Assembly (NCBI RefSeq): GCF_003711105.1
Contig: NZ_CP023865.1
Coordinates: 3,497,001 to 3,561,000, forward strand
Source: Actinoplanes teichomyceticus ATCC 31121
GTDB lineage: Bacteria > Actinomycetota > Actinomycetes > Mycobacteriales > Micromonosporaceae
Direction: 5' to 3'
Length of the DNA: 64,000 bases
The translations under genes were made by a program, and so were the position numbers. Shown piece after piece: positions 1-10,710 of this stretch (within the stretch, counting starts at the first letter, position 1; each line of letters opens with the position of its first letter). A model generated the notes under the pieces. It did not search any database. It had not been told where the DNA came from and saw only the letters and a list, made by a program, of their open reading frames with translations.

Positions 1-1
1 G

Positions 2-763
2 CGGGCCCGGGCCAACCAGGGCGCCTATCGACAGTTCGGTGGCCCGCTCAACAGCCATCGGGCCGCGGTCGGCCTGCCGCCGGTGGAGAAGGTCATCGAC
101 TACGCCTTCACCGAGCGCCCCTGGTTGGCGGCGGACCCGGTCCTGGACCCGCTGCGGCCGACGGACCCGGACGTGGTGCAGACCGGCGCGTGGATCCTGC
201 CCGACCAGCGGCCGTTGTCGGCGGAGTTGGAGGGGTTCTTGAGGGCTGGCTCGCCTCCGGTGTACGTGGGTTTCGGCAGTGGGCCGGCGCCTGCCGAGGC
301 CGCGCGGGTGGCCATCGAGGCGGTTCGGGCTCAGGGCCGCCGGGTGGTGCTGTCCAGTGGTTGGGCCGGGTTGGGCCGGATCGACGAGGGGGATGACTGT
401 CTGGTGGTGGGCGAGGTGAACCATCAGGTGCTGTTCGGCCGGGTGGCCGCCGTCGTCCACCACGGCGGGGCGGGCACGACGACCGCGGTGACCCGGGCGG
501 GCGCTCCGCAGGTCGTGGTGCCCCAGAAGGCGGATCAGCCCTACTATGCCGGTCGGGTGGCTGACCTGGGTGTCGGCGTGGCGCATGACGGTCCGACCCC
601 GACCGTCGAGTCCCTGTCCGCGGCGCTGGCCACGGCGTTGACCCCGGGGATCCGGGCGCGAGCGGCGGCGGTGGCCGGCACGATCCGCACCGACGGGACG
701 ACGGTGGCCGCGAAACTGCTCCTCGAGGCGATCAGCCGGCAGAGATCGTCGGTTCCCGCGTGA
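2..763 (+). CDS. tei1 (tgtfA): Glycopeptide glycosyltransferase, C-terminal part (5' end outside window)
   Basis: GT-B fold glycosyltransferase of the glycopeptide Gtf family. The reading frame is open from base 2, so about the first 155 residues lie upstream of the window. What is visible is the end of the acceptor domain and the whole nucleotide-sugar-binding domain, with the donor-site signature HHGGAGTT (about nt 458-481) and the following PQKADQP segment. By position directly upstream of the NRPS genes it corresponds to tGtfA of teicoplanin, which adds GlcNAc to the beta-hydroxytyrosine at residue 6; that assignment is inferred from synteny. The last 594 bp (170-763) are about 98.5% identical to the end of the second glycosyltransferase gene (41752-42345), while the N-terminal halves differ, which points to gene conversion or a recent partial duplication. 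Confidence 0.88.
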   Translation, partial: RARANQGAYRQFGGPLNSHRAAVGLPPVEKVIDYAFTERPWLAADPVLDPLRPTDPDVVQTGAWILPDQRPLSAELEGFLRAGSPPVYVGFGSGPAPAEAARVAIEAVRAQGRRVVLSSGWAGLGRIDEGDDCLVVGEVNHQVLFGRVAAVVHHGGAGTTTAVTRAGAPQVVVPQKADQPYYAGRVADLGVGVAHDGPTPTVESLSAALATALTPGIRARAAAVAGTIRTDGTTVAAKLLLEAISRQRSSVPA

Positions 764-851
764 ATCGCGCCGGGCCCGCCGAGCCGGCGTGTCGCTTGCC
801 GGGCAGATCTCGCCAGGACCGGTCACCGCATAGGCGCTGACGGATGCGTCC

Positions 852-880
852 GTCCAAGTGTCGACAACGTTCGCTTGGAC
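852..880. promoter_or_regulatory. Predicted StrR-type (Tei15*) operator upstream of the NRPS operon
   Basis: Inverted repeat GTCCAA-N17-TTGGAC, an exact match to the GTCCAR-N17-TTGGAC consensus reported for the StrR-like glycopeptide regulators Bbr and Dbv4. It lies about 370 bp before teiA and just ahead of the remnant ABC-transporter leader, so it could drive the whole NRPS run. Binding is inferred; the palindrome and its spacing are seen directly. Confidence 0.75.
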
Positions 881-955
881 GTCCTCGTGGACATCGGCTC
901 TGTTCAGCATGATTGGGACCGCCGACCTCATGTGTCGGGTGAGAGGGGATGCCCC

Positions 956-1258
956 GTGGTCGTGATGCCGTCCGTCCGGAGGGTGACAAGGGTCGGCGTC
1001 GACCCCGATTCCGGGTCGTTCAGCATCCATCCCGGGACGTCACGCGGAGTGTTTTTCTTTCTCCGCCGGTACATCGGAAAGGTGGCGCTGTTTCCTTTTG
1101 TCGCCTTCCCGATATTGCTGATCGCGGTCGGAGCTGAATTGGTGCCGAAACAGGTCATCGACGGCGGCGTCCGCAGGACCGGTCGCGGCGGTGACGGGAC
1201 CGCTCCGGGTCCGGACCGCCGGCCGGTGCGCCGGGTGGCTCTTGAAGGGGGACGATGA
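956..1258 (+). pseudogene. Truncated ABC-exporter remnant overlapping the teiA start
   Basis: A 100-codon reading frame from a GTG at 956 aligns without gaps to the first ~72 residues of the ABC exporter encoded at 32001. Shared landmarks include DPD, the GT preceding the membrane segment, IGKVALF, and the end of the first helix. After about nt 1180 similarity stops, and the frame runs as an unrelated R/G-rich tail to a TGA that overlaps the teiA ATG (ATGA, 1255-1258). The 70 bp before it (885-955) also match the 70 bp before the exporter gene, so promoter-side DNA was copied with the 5' end. No NBD remains, so it cannot be a transporter. It may still be translated and couple translation into teiA, which is inference. 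Confidence 0.7.
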
Positions 1259-4200
1259 ATTCCGCAGCGCAGGCCACATCGACGGTGCCGGAGCTGCTCG
1301 CCCGGCAGGTGACCCGGGCCCCCGATGCGGTGGCCGTGGTGGACCGGGACCGGGTTCTGACGTACCGGGAACTCGATGAGCTCGCGGGCCGGTTGTCCGG
1401 ACGTCTGATCGGCCGGGGCGTCCGCCGCGGGGACCGCGTGGCGGTCCTGCTGGACCGTTCGGCGGACCTGGTGGTGACGCTGCTCGCGATCTGGAAGGCC
1501 GGGGCGGCGTATGTGCCGGTCGATGCCGGCTATCCCGCGCCGCGTGTGGCGTTCATGGTGGCGGACTCGGGAGCCTCCCGCATGGTGTGCTCGGCCGCGA
1601 CGCGTGACGGCGTACCGGAGGGGATCGAGGCGATCGTCGTCACGGATGAGGAGGCGTTCGAGGCCTCGGCGGCCGGGGCGCGACCGGGAGATCTGGCGTA
1701 CGTGATGTACACCTCCGGCTCGACCGGCATCCCGAAGGGCGTGGCGGTTCCGCATCGCAGCGTCGCGGAGCTGGCCGGGAATCCCGGCTGGGCGGTGGAG
1801 CCGGGCGACGCGGTCCTGATGCACGCGCCGTACGCCTTCGACGCGTCGCTGTTCGAGATCTGGGTGCCGCTGGTTTCCGGGGGCCGGGTGGTGATCGCCG
1901 AGCCGGGGCCGGTGGACGCCCGGCGCCTGCGGGAGGCGATCAGCTCCGGGGTGACCAGGGCGCATCTGACCGCCGGCAGCTTCCGCGCGGTGGCGGAGGA
2001 GTCGCCGGAGTCCTTCGCCGGGCTGCGCGAGGTGCTGACCGGCGGTGACGTGGTGCCGGCACACGCCGTGGCGCGGGTCCGCTCGGCCTGTCCCCGGGTG
2101 CGGATCCGGCACCTGTACGGCCCGACGGAGACGACGCTGTGCGCCACATGGCATCTTCTGGAGCCGGGGGACGAGATCGGCCCGGTGTTGCCGATCGGCC
2201 GTCCGCTCCCGGGCCGGCGCGCTCAGGTGCTCGACGCGTCGCTGCGGGCCGTGGCGCCGGGCGTGATCGGTGACCTGTACCTGTCCGGCGCCGGTCTGGC
2301 TGACGGCTACCTGCGCCGGGCAGGGCTGACAGCGGAGCGATTCGTGGCCGACCCGTCCGCGCCCGGGGCGAGGATGTACCGCACCGGCGACCTCGCGCAG
2401 TGGACCGCCGACGGTGCGTTGCTGTTCGCGGGCCGGGCCGACGACCAGGTGAAGGTTCGCGGCTTCCGGATCGAGCCGGCCGAGGTCGAGGCCGCGTTGA
2501 CCGCGCAGCCGGGCGTCCACGAGGCCGTGGTCCGAGCGGTCGACGGGCGCCTGGTCGGCTATGTGGTGGCGGAGGGGGACGCGGAACCGGCTGTCCTGCG
2601 CGAGCGTGTCGGTGCGGTGCTGCCGGAGTACATGGTCCCGGCCGCGGTGATCACACTGGACGCGCTGCCGCTGACCGGCAACGGCAAGGTGGACCGGGCG
2701 GCTCTGCCGGCTCCGGTCTTCGCGGCGGACGCTCCGGGGCGCGAACCCGGCACCGAGGCGGAGCGCGTGCTGTGCGGGCTGCTGTCCGAGGTGCTCGGCC
2801 TGAACCGGGTCGGAGTCGACGAGAGCTTCTTCGAGCTGGGCGGAGACTCCATCGCGGCGATCCGGCTGGCGGCGCGTGCGTCCCGGGCGGGCCTGCTCGT
2901 GACGCCCGCCCAGATCTTCAAGGAGAGGACTGTCGCACGGCTGGCGGCCGTGGCGGGCGCTGTACCGGCCGGGCCACCCGTCGACCGCCCCCTCATCGCG
3001 CTGACCGCGGAGGAGGAGGTCGAGCTGGCGGCCGCCGTCCCGGGCGCGGTGGAGGTCTGGCCGCTGGCACCGCTGCAGGAGGGGTTGCTCTTCCAGTCGA
3101 CCATCGACACCGAGGGCCTCGACATCTACCAGGCGCAGTGGATTCTCCAGCTGAACGCGCCGCTGGACGTGCGCCGGCTACGGGTCGCGTGGGAAGCGGT
3201 CTTCGCGCGGCACGCCGAGCTTCGAGTGAGCTTCGTCCGGCTGGCGTCCGGGAAGACGGTGCAGGCCGCCGCCGGGCACGTCGTCCTGCCGTGGCGGGAG
3301 GTGGATCTGACCGATGCGGGCGATGTCGACGCGGCCCTGCAGGAGCTGGCCGGGCGGGAGCAGGAACAGCGCTTCGACCTTGCCCGCGCGCCGTTGTTCC
3401 GGTTGGTGCTGGTCCGGTACGGCGAGGACCGGCACCGGCTGCTGGTCGTCCATCACCACATCCTGACCGACGGTTGGTCGGTGGCGGTCATCCTCAACGA
3501 GGTGGCCGAGGCCTATGCGGCCGGTGGGCGGCTGCCCGACCGGACGGGTCCGGTGTCCTATCGGAACTACCTGGCCTGGCTGGACCGGCAGGACAGGGAG
3601 GCGGCGCGCGCGGCCTGGCGGGCCGAGCTGTCCGGCCTCGACGAGCCCGTGCCGATCGCCAGGGCGGCCGCCGGGACCGGGTACGAATACCGTGTCGCGT
3701 TCCTGCCGGCGGATGTCTGCACGAGGCTGACGGCGTCGGTCCGTGACCACGGGCTGACGCTGAACACGGTGGTGCAGGGCGCGTGGGCGATGGTGCTGTC
3801 GCGACTTGTCCGGCGTACCGATGTGGTATTCGGCACCACGGTGGCCGTCCGTCCCGCGGAGCTCCCGGGCGTGGAGTCGATACCGGGCCTGATGATGAAC
3901 ACGGTGCCGGTCCGGGTGACGCTGGACGGTGGGCAATCGCTCCTCGACCTGCTCACCGGCCTGCAGCGGCGGCAGGCGGCCCTGATGCCGCACCAGCATC
4001 TGGGGCTGCCGGAGATCCAGAGGACGGCCGGGCCGGGCGCGACGTTCGACACGCTGCTGGTGTTCGAGAACTACCCGCGGGATTTCGCCGGCCAGTTCAC
4101 CTACCTGGGCACGATCGAGGGGACGCACTATCCGCTCACCCTCGGCATCATCCCGGGAGAGCGTCTCAGGATCCAGCTCGCCTACCGGCACGGGCAGATC

Positions 4201-7200
4201 GAGGAGACCCTCGCCGCGTCGGTCCTGGACGGGTTCGTCGCAGCTCTCCGCGCGGTGGCCGCCGACCCGTCCGGGTTGGTGGGCCGGACCGGTGTGGGCC
4301 GCGGCCCGGTGCACGGCTTAGCCCCGGCACTGGTGGCGGCGGAGTCGCTGCCCGTGCTGGTGGGGCGGGTGGTGGAGCAGCGGTCGCACGAGGTGGCCGT
4401 GGTGGACGGCGACGGCGAACTGTCCTTCGGGCAGTTGTGGGACCAGGCGGTGGGCTTGGCGGACCTGCTGACGGCACGTGGAGTGGGACCCGAGTGCCGG
4501 GTGGGTGTGCTGGTGGGGCGGTCGGCGTGGTGGGTGGTCGGGATGCTGGGCGTCTCGCTGGCGGGTGGCGCCTTCGTCCCGGTGGATCCGGCGTACCCGG
4601 CCGAACGCATCCGGCTGATCCTGGCCGACGCCGATCCCGCGCTCGTGGTGTGTGCGGGGAAGACCCGCGAGGCGGTGCCCGCGGCGTTCGCGGATCGGCT
4701 GCTGGTGGTCGACGAGATGGATCTGACCGGGGGATCGGCGGCTCGATTGCCGCGGGTACGTCCGGGTGACGCGGCATATGTGATCTATACGTCGGGGTCG
4801 ACGGGCAGGCCGAAGGGGGTCGTCGTCCCGCACGCGGGACTGGGGAACCTGGCGCTGGCGCAGATCGACCGGTTCGGTGTGTCGCCGTCGTCCCGGGTCC
4901 TGCAGTTCGCGGCGCTGGGCTTCGACGCGATGGTGTCGGAAGTGTTGATGGCGTTGCTGTCCGGGGCGCGGCTGGTGATGGCGCCGGAACACCAGCTGCC
5001 GCCGCGCGTGTCGCTGGCCGAGGCGCTGCAGCGGTGGGATGTCACGCACGTGACCGTTCCGCCGTCGGTGCTGGCCACGGCGGAGGCGTTGCCGGCCCGG
5101 CTGGAGACCGTGGTGGTGGCCGGGGAGGCATGTCCGCCAAGCCTGGCGGACCGCTGGTCGGCGGGTCTGCGGCTGGTCAATGCGTACGGGCCCACCGAGG
5201 CCACGGTGTGCGCGGCGATGAGCATGCCGCTGGTGGCGAGCCGGCCCGTGGTCCCGATCGGGACGCCGATCGCCGGGGGACGCTGCTATGTGCTGGACGC
5301 GTTCCTGCGGCCGCTGCCGCCGGGCCTCACCGGTGAGCTGTACGTGGCCGGGATCGGGCTGGCTCGCGGGTATCTGGGACGGGCCGCGTTGACGGCCGAG
5401 CGGTTCGTCGCCGACCCGTTCGTCCCGGGTGAGCGGATGTACCGGACCGGAGATCTGGCGTACCGGACCGGCGAGGGTGAGCTGGTGTTCGCCGGGCGTG
5501 CCGACGACCAGGTGAAGGTTCGTGGATTCCGGATCGAGCCCGGTGAGGTCGAGTCGGCCCTGTCCGGTCACCCCGGGGTTGCCCAAGCCGCGGTGATCGT
5601 GCGCGGTGACCGCCTACTGGCCTATGTGTCGCCGGCTGGCGTCGATCCGCAGGCGGTGCGCGAAGACCTCGCATCGCGGTTGCCGCCGTACATGGTGCCC
5701 GCGGTGGTGGTGCCGCTGGAGGCGTTGCCCACCACCCCGAACGGGAAGATCGACCGGGGCGCGCTGCCTGATCCCGACTTCGCGGCCGGGGCAGATGTCC
5801 GGGAGCCGCGCACCGAGGTCGAGCGGGCGTTGTGCGATCTCTTCGCCGAGGTGCTCGGTCTGGACCGGGTCGGCGTCACCGACAGCTTCTTCGAGGTGGG
5901 CGGCGACTCCATCACCTCGATGCAGTTGGTGGCACGGGCCCGGCGTGCGGGTCTGACGTTCGCCGCGCACGACGTGTTCGAGGAGCGGACCCCGGAGCGG
6001 CTCGCGCAGGTGGCGGCGCAGGCGCCGCGGCCGGAACGCGGCCACATGATCGGCGACGGTGTGGGCGAGGTGGCGCGGACGCCGGTCATGCGGTTGCTGG
6101 GCGATGCGGTGGTGGCCGCGGGATTCGCGCAGTGGGTCGTGGTCGCCGTGCCCGCAGGGCTCGGGGAGCGCGCGTTGGTGGCGGCGTTGACGGCGGTGGT
6201 GGACGCGCACGACATGCTGCGGGTGCGGGTGGACTCGGGGCGGTTGGTGGTGCGCGCCCGTGGGTCGGTCGATGTGGCCGGTGCGGTGGAGCGGGTCGAG
6301 GCCGACACCGGCGAGATCGACGAGGTGGCGCGTCGCTGTGCGGTGGCGGTGGCCGCACGGCTGGACCCCGCTGCCGGTGTGGTGGTGCGGGCGGCGTGGG
6401 TGGACGCCGGCCCGGATCGCTCCGGCCGCTTGGTGCTGGCCGCGCATCACCTGGCCGTCGACGGAGTGTCGTGGCGTGTTCTGGTACCGGACCTGCAGGC
6501 GGCGTGTGAGGCGGTGGCCGCCGGGCGGCAGCCGGCCCTGGAACCGGTGGGAGTGTCGTTCCGGCGGTGGGCGGACCTGTTGGGGCAGTGGGCGGTTTCG
6601 CCGGAGCGGGTGGGGGAGTTGGCGCGATGGCGGGCGGTGGTGGGTTCCGGGGACCGGCGGATCGGTGAGCCCGGCCCGTCCGCCGGGGCCGTGCGTTCCC
6701 GCTCGTGGGTGGTGTCGGGGTCACGGGCTCAGGTGCTGGTGGGACGCGCGCCGGTGGTGTTCTTCTGCGGGGTCCATGAGGTCGTGCTGGCCGGACTGGC
6801 GGGCGCGGTGGCACGGTGGCACGGCGGGGATGTGGTCCTGGTCGATGTCGAGGGTCACGGCCGTCACCCGGTGGGCGGACTGGACCTGTCCCGGACGGTG
6901 GGTTGGTTCACCAGCGTCCACCCGGTGCGGCTGGATGTCGCCGGCATCGACTGGGCGGGCGTGCTGGCCGGTGGACCGGCGGCCGGGGAGCTGTTGAAAA
7001 GGGTCAAGGAGCAGTCGCGGGCGGTGCCCGGCGACGGGCTCGGTTACGGGTTGCTGCGTTTTCTCAACGACGAGACGGGCCCGGTACTGGCGGCGTTGCC
7101 ATCGCCGCAGATCGGATTCAACTTCATGGGACGGCATGTGGCCGGTGTGCGGGAGTGGCAGCCGGTCGGGGATGTGGGCGGCGCGCTGGGCCCGGGCGTC

Positions 7201-7485
7201 GGGTTGCCGCATGTCCTCGACGCCGACGCGGTGGTCGAGGACGGCCCCCGGGGCCCGCTGCTGAGGTTGGTGCTGAGCTGGCCGGACGGTGTGCTGCGGG
7301 AGGACGAGGTCGAGCGGCTGGGCCGCGGTTGGTCGGACATGTTGTCCGGACTGGCCGGCCAGGCAGATGATCCGTCGGCGGGGGGACACACCGCGTCCGA
7401 TTTCGACCTCCTCGACCTGGACCAGGACGAGATCGAGAACTTCGAAGCAATAGCGGCCGAATTCGGTGGAGGTCAGGAATCGTGA
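1255..7485 (+). CDS. teiA: Glycopeptide NRPS, modules 1-2 (A-T-C-A-T-E)
   Basis: First synthetase of the heptapeptide line, 2076 residues. Domain order from motifs: A1 (about 20-500; YTSGSTG near 151), T1 ([11 protein letters not shown] near 522), C2 (HHILTDG near 733), A2 (about 1040-1540; YTSGSTG near 1177), T2 ([10 protein letters not shown] near 1543), E2 ([10 protein letters not shown] near 1730). There is no starter C domain, as expected for module 1. The A1 specificity residues read DAFHLGLLC (Hpg) and A2 reads DASTVAAVC (Tyr or Bht), so it builds Hpg1 and Tyr2, with Tyr2 epimerised to D. The ATG at 1255 follows GAAGGGGG and overlaps the stop of the upstream ABC remnant (ATGA). It contains one in-frame TTA leucine codon at 4318-4320, in the C2-A2 linker. 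The stop overlaps the teiB start (GTGA). Confidence 0.96.
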   Translation: MNSAAQATSTVPELLARQVTRAPDAVAVVDRDRVLTYRELDELAGRLSGRLIGRGVRRGDRVAVLLDRSADLVVTLLAIWKAGAAYVPVDAGYPAPRVAFMVADSGASRMVCSAATRDGVPEGIEAIVVTDEEAFEASAAGARPGDLAYVMYTSGSTGIPKGVAVPHRSVAELAGNPGWAVEPGDAVLMHAPYAFDASLFEIWVPLVSGGRVVIAEPGPVDARRLREAISSGVTRAHLTAGSFRAVAEESPESFAGLREVLTGGDVVPAHAVARVRSACPRVRIRHLYGPTETTLCATWHLLEPGDEIGPVLPIGRPLPGRRAQVLDASLRAVAPGVIGDLYLSGAGLADGYLRRAGLTAERFVADPSAPGARMYRTGDLAQWTADGALLFAGRADDQVKVRGFRIEPAEVEAALTAQPGVHEAVVRAVDGRLVGYVVAEGDAEPAVLRERVGAVLPEYMVPAAVITLDALPLTGNGKVDRAALPAPVFAADAPGREPGTEAERVLCGLLSEVLGLNRVGVDESFFELGGDSIAAIRLAARASRAGLLVTPAQIFKERTVARLAAVAGAVPAGPPVDRPLIALTAEEEVELAAAVPGAVEVWPLAPLQEGLLFQSTIDTEGLDIYQAQWILQLNAPLDVRRLRVAWEAVFARHAELRVSFVRLASGKTVQAAAGHVVLPWREVDLTDAGDVDAALQELAGREQEQRFDLARAPLFRLVLVRYGEDRHRLLVVHHHILTDGWSVAVILNEVAEAYAAGGRLPDRTGPVSYRNYLAWLDRQDREAARAAWRAELSGLDEPVPIARAAAGTGYEYRVAFLPADVCTRLTASVRDHGLTLNTVVQGAWAMVLSRLVRRTDVVFGTTVAVRPAELPGVESIPGLMMNTVPVRVTLDGGQSLLDLLTGLQRRQAALMPHQHLGLPEIQRTAGPGATFDTLLVFENYPRDFAGQFTYLGTIEGTHYPLTLGIIPGERLRIQLAYRHGQIEETLAASVLDGFVAALRAVAADPSGLVGRTGVGRGPVHGLAPALVAAESLPVLVGRVVEQRSHEVAVVDGDGELSFGQLWDQAVGLADLLTARGVGPECRVGVLVGRSAWWVVGMLGVSLAGGAFVPVDPAYPAERIRLILADADPALVVCAGKTREAVPAAFADRLLVVDEMDLTGGSAARLPRVRPGDAAYVIYTSGSTGRPKGVVVPHAGLGNLALAQIDRFGVSPSSRVLQFAALGFDAMVSEVLMALLSGARLVMAPEHQLPPRVSLAEALQRWDVTHVTVPPSVLATAEALPARLETVVVAGEACPPSLADRWSAGLRLVNAYGPTEATVCAAMSMPLVASRPVVPIGTPIAGGRCYVLDAFLRPLPPGLTGELYVAGIGLARGYLGRAALTAERFVADPFVPGERMYRTGDLAYRTGEGELVFAGRADDQVKVRGFRIEPGEVESALSGHPGVAQAAVIVRGDRLLAYVSPAGVDPQAVREDLASRLPPYMVPAVVVPLEALPTTPNGKIDRGALPDPDFAAGADVREPRTEVERALCDLFAEVLGLDRVGVTDSFFEVGGDSITSMQLVARARRAGLTFAAHDVFEERTPERLAQVAAQAPRPERGHMIGDGVGEVARTPVMRLLGDAVVAAGFAQWVVVAVPAGLGERALVAALTAVVDAHDMLRVRVDSGRLVVRARGSVDVAGAVERVEADTGEIDEVARRCAVAVAARLDPAAGVVVRAAWVDAGPDRSGRLVLAAHHLAVDGVSWRVLVPDLQAACEAVAAGRQPALEPVGVSFRRWADLLGQWAVSPERVGELARWRAVVGSGDRRIGEPGPSAGAVRSRSWVVSGSRAQVLVGRAPVVFFCGVHEVVLAGLAGAVARWHGGDVVLVDVEGHGRHPVGGLDLSRTVGWFTSVHPVRLDVAGIDWAGVLAGGPAAGELLKRVKEQSRAVPGDGLGYGLLRFLNDETGPVLAALPSPQIGFNFMGRHVAGVREWQPVGDVGGALGPGVGLPHVLDADAVVEDGPRGPLLRLVLSWPDGVLREDEVERLGRGWSDMLSGLAGQADDPSAGGHTASDFDLLDLDQDEIENFEAIAAEFGGGQES

Positions 7486-10400
7486 CAACTCCGACTACGT
7501 CCCCAGGATCGGCGCTCGCGGAGGTCTGGCCGCTGTCACCGATGCAGGAGGGGATGCTCTACCATGCCTCGTTCGACGACGCGGCCCCCGACATCTACGT
7601 CATCCAGCAATCGCAGATCATCGACGGCCCTCTGGACACCGAGCGATTCCGGAGGTCCTGGGAGGTCCTTCTCCACCGGCACGCGGCGCTGCGAGCGAGT
7701 TTCCACCGCCGGAAGTCCGGTGAGACCGTCCAGCTGATCCCCCGTGAGGTCCGGCTTCCCTGGGCCGAACGTGACCTGTCCGGCCTGCCCGAGAAGGCGG
7801 CGCTGGCCGAGGTGGGCGAGATCGCGGCGAAGGAGCGCGCCGAAAGGTTCGACCTCACGAAGCCTCCCCTGCTGCGGTTGATGCTGATCCGCCTCGGCCC
7901 GCAGCGGCACTGTCTGGTGACCACGAGCCATCACCTGCTCATGGACGGGTGGTCGCGGGCCATCCTGGAATCGGAGCTGCTCCATGTCTACGCGTCCGGT
8001 GGCACCGTCTCGGGGCTGCCGCCCGCCGGCTCGTACCGTCACTATCTGTCATGGTTGGGTCGGCAGGACCGGGAGGCCGCCCGATCGGCATGGCGCGCGG
8101 AGCTGTCCGGCGCCGACGGATCCGCGCTCGGAATCGCGGAGCGGCCAGGGAAGGCTCCGGAGCTGCCGGCACGCGAGGTGCTCCGCCATTCACCGGAGTT
8201 CACGTCCGCTCTCGTGGACTTCGCCCGCCGCCACGGGTTGACGCTCAACACGCTGGTGCAGGGCGCCTGGGCGGTGGTGCTGGCCCGATTGGCGCGCCGC
8301 ACGGACGTGGTGTTCGGCGCGACGGTGTCGGGACGCCCCGCGGAGCTGCCCGGCGTGGAACAGCTTGTGGGCCTGTTCATCAACACCGTGCCGGTGCGAG
8401 TCCGGCTGGACGCCGGGCAGCCGGTCCTGGAGATGTTGACGGAGCTGCAGAAACGGCAGTCCGCGCTGATCTCGCATCAGCATCTCGGATTGCCGGAGAT
8501 CCAGAAGCTCGGCGGGGCGAGTTTCGACACGATCGTCGTCTTCGAAAACTATGTCGATCCGGCCGCGGCGCCGGATTCTCCGCGCGGCCTGCGCCTGACC
8601 CTGCGAGAGTTCCACCAGGCGTCGCCGTATGCGATCACGCTGGGAGTGATGCCGGGCGAGAGCCTCGAGACCGACGTGCAGTATCCCCCGGAGACGCTCG
8701 ATGCCCGGATCGCCGAGGAAGCCCTGTACGGGCTGGCCCGCGTCCTGGAACAGATCATCGCCGAGCCGGGAGCGGCGGTGGGCCGCCTCGACGTGGTGAG
8801 TGCGGCCGGCCGGCAGCTGACCGTCGAGCGGTGGAACGAGACCGGCGACGCGGTGGACGCGCCGTCCCCGGTCGATCTCTTCCGCCGGCAGGTGCGGCGG
8901 GCACCCGACGCGACGGCCGTGACGGCCGGGGACCGGGCCTGGTCGTTCAAGGAGCTCGACGAATGGTCCGGCCGGCTGGCGCGGGCCCTGACGGATCGGG
9001 GTGTCCGGCGCGGCGACCGGGTCGGGGTGATGCTGGAGCGGTCGGCCGAGGTGCTGGCGGCATGGCTCGGGGTGTGGAAGGCGGGAGCCGCGTTCGTGCC
9101 GGTCGATCCGGGCTACCCGGCGGACCGGGTGGAGTTCATGCTGGCCGACTCCGCGGTCGCGGCGGTGCTGTGCCGGGAGTCGACCGCGGGTGCGGTGCCG
9201 GCGGGTCACGAGCTGATCGACATGGACCGGGTCGGCGAGGGCGTGGCCGCGCCGGTCGCGATCGGAGCCGACGATCTGGCGTACGTCATGTACACGTCCG
9301 GATCCACCGGCAAGCCCAAGGGCGTGGCCGTCGCGCACGGGGGTGTGGCGGCATTGGCCGGTGATCCGGTCTGGGAGGTGGGGGCCGGCGACGCGGTGCT
9401 GATGCACGCTCCGCACACCTTCGACGCGTCGCTCTACGACGTGTGGGTGCCGCTGGTCTCCGGCGCGCGGGTGATGCTCGCCGAGCCGGGCGTGGTCGAC
9501 GCGCAGCGGCTCGCCGCACACGTGGCGGATGGTCTCACCGCGGTGAACTTCACCGCCGGTCAGTTCCGGGCGCTGGCACAGGAGTCGCCGGAATCCTTCG
9601 CCGGACTGCGCGACGTGCTCGCGGGTGGAGACGTGGTGCCGCTCGGCGCGGTGGAGCGGGTCCGGCAGGCGTGCCCCGGGCTACGGGTCTGGCACACGTA
9701 CGGCCCGACGGAGACCACGCTGTGCGCGACGTGGAAGAAGATCGAGCCGGGTGACCGGCTGGGCTCGACGCTGCCGATCGGCCGGCCGCTGCCGGGCCGT
9801 CGGCTGTACGTGCTGGACGTCTTCCTGCGTCCGCTGCCGCCGGGCGTCGCGGGTGATCTCTACATCGCGGGCGCCGGCGTGGCCCAGGGCTACCTCGGGC
9901 GTCCGGCGCTGACCGCCGAGCGGTTCGTCGCCGACCCGTTCGCCGCGGGCGAGCGGATGTACCGGACCGGGGACGTGGCGTACTGGACCGGTGACGGCGA
10001 GCTGGTGTTCGCCGGGCGCGCCGACAACCAGGTCAAGATCCGTGGCTATCGGGTGGAACCGGGCGAGATCGAGACGGTGCTGGCCGAGCAGCCGGGCGTC
10101 GACCAGGCGGTGGTGCTGGCCCGCGACGGCCGTTTGATCGGCTACGTGGTGCCCGGCGGCGAGGTGGATCCGGTACGGCTGCGCGAGCGGGTCGCCCGGG
10201 TGTTGCCGGAGTACATGGTCCCGGCGGCGGTGATGGTCCTGGACGCCCTGCCGGTGACTCCGAACGGGAAGCTGGACCGGGAGGCTCTGCCGGATCCGGA
10301 CTTCAGCCGACGCGTCTCCGGCCGGGAGCCGCGTACCGGGGTCGAGCGGGCGCTGTGCGGTCTCTTCGCCGAGGTGCTGGGTCTGGAACGGGTCGGGGTC

Positions 10401-10667
10401 GACGACAGCTTCTTCGAACTCGGCGGAGATTCGATCACCTCGATGCAGCTCGCCGCACGCGCCCGCCGCGACGGGATGGCCTTCGGCGCGCGAGAGGTGT
10501 TCCAGCACCGGACGCCGGCCGGGATCGCGGCGATCGTCGATTCCGGGAACGAGCCGGCGGCCGGTGGCGACGGCGAGGCGACGTGGACGCCGGTGCGGCG
10601 GTTCGGCCTCGTCGACCTGGACCAGCAGGAGGTCGAAGAACTCGAGTCCGAGTTCGGCGACCGTTGA
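7482..10667 (+). CDS. teiB: Glycopeptide NRPS, module 3 (C-A-T)
   Basis: Single-module synthetase of 1061 residues: C3 (HHLLMDG near 149), A3 (YTSGSTG near 603), T3 ([10 protein letters not shown] near 974), and a short acidic C-terminal tail that probably docks to the next subunit. There is no epimerase, consistent with an L residue at position 3. The specificity residues read DAYNLGTLC. The TLC ending matches the Dpg code of module 7 (DPYHGGTLC), but the first half differs from it and from the Hpg codes here. Dpg is favoured because OxyE, DpgA-D and the teicoplanin layout call for an aryl residue at position 3 that can be linked to residue 1. The GTG start overlaps the teiA stop by four bases, suggesting translational coupling. 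Confidence 0.94.
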   Translation: MTTPTTSPGSALAEVWPLSPMQEGMLYHASFDDAAPDIYVIQQSQIIDGPLDTERFRRSWEVLLHRHAALRASFHRRKSGETVQLIPREVRLPWAERDLSGLPEKAALAEVGEIAAKERAERFDLTKPPLLRLMLIRLGPQRHCLVTTSHHLLMDGWSRAILESELLHVYASGGTVSGLPPAGSYRHYLSWLGRQDREAARSAWRAELSGADGSALGIAERPGKAPELPAREVLRHSPEFTSALVDFARRHGLTLNTLVQGAWAVVLARLARRTDVVFGATVSGRPAELPGVEQLVGLFINTVPVRVRLDAGQPVLEMLTELQKRQSALISHQHLGLPEIQKLGGASFDTIVVFENYVDPAAAPDSPRGLRLTLREFHQASPYAITLGVMPGESLETDVQYPPETLDARIAEEALYGLARVLEQIIAEPGAAVGRLDVVSAAGRQLTVERWNETGDAVDAPSPVDLFRRQVRRAPDATAVTAGDRAWSFKELDEWSGRLARALTDRGVRRGDRVGVMLERSAEVLAAWLGVWKAGAAFVPVDPGYPADRVEFMLADSAVAAVLCRESTAGAVPAGHELIDMDRVGEGVAAPVAIGADDLAYVMYTSGSTGKPKGVAVAHGGVAALAGDPVWEVGAGDAVLMHAPHTFDASLYDVWVPLVSGARVMLAEPGVVDAQRLAAHVADGLTAVNFTAGQFRALAQESPESFAGLRDVLAGGDVVPLGAVERVRQACPGLRVWHTYGPTETTLCATWKKIEPGDRLGSTLPIGRPLPGRRLYVLDVFLRPLPPGVAGDLYIAGAGVAQGYLGRPALTAERFVADPFAAGERMYRTGDVAYWTGDGELVFAGRADNQVKIRGYRVEPGEIETVLAEQPGVDQAVVLARDGRLIGYVVPGGEVDPVRLRERVARVLPEYMVPAAVMVLDALPVTPNGKLDREALPDPDFSRRVSGREPRTGVERALCGLFAEVLGLERVGVDDSFFELGGDSITSMQLAARARRDGMAFGAREVFQHRTPAGIAAIVDSGNEPAAGGDGEATWTPVRRFGLVDLDQQEVEELESEFGDR

Positions 10668-10710
10668 GCCCCTCTCTCTCAAGCCTTTCTCTGAAAAAGA
10701 GGAGATATCC

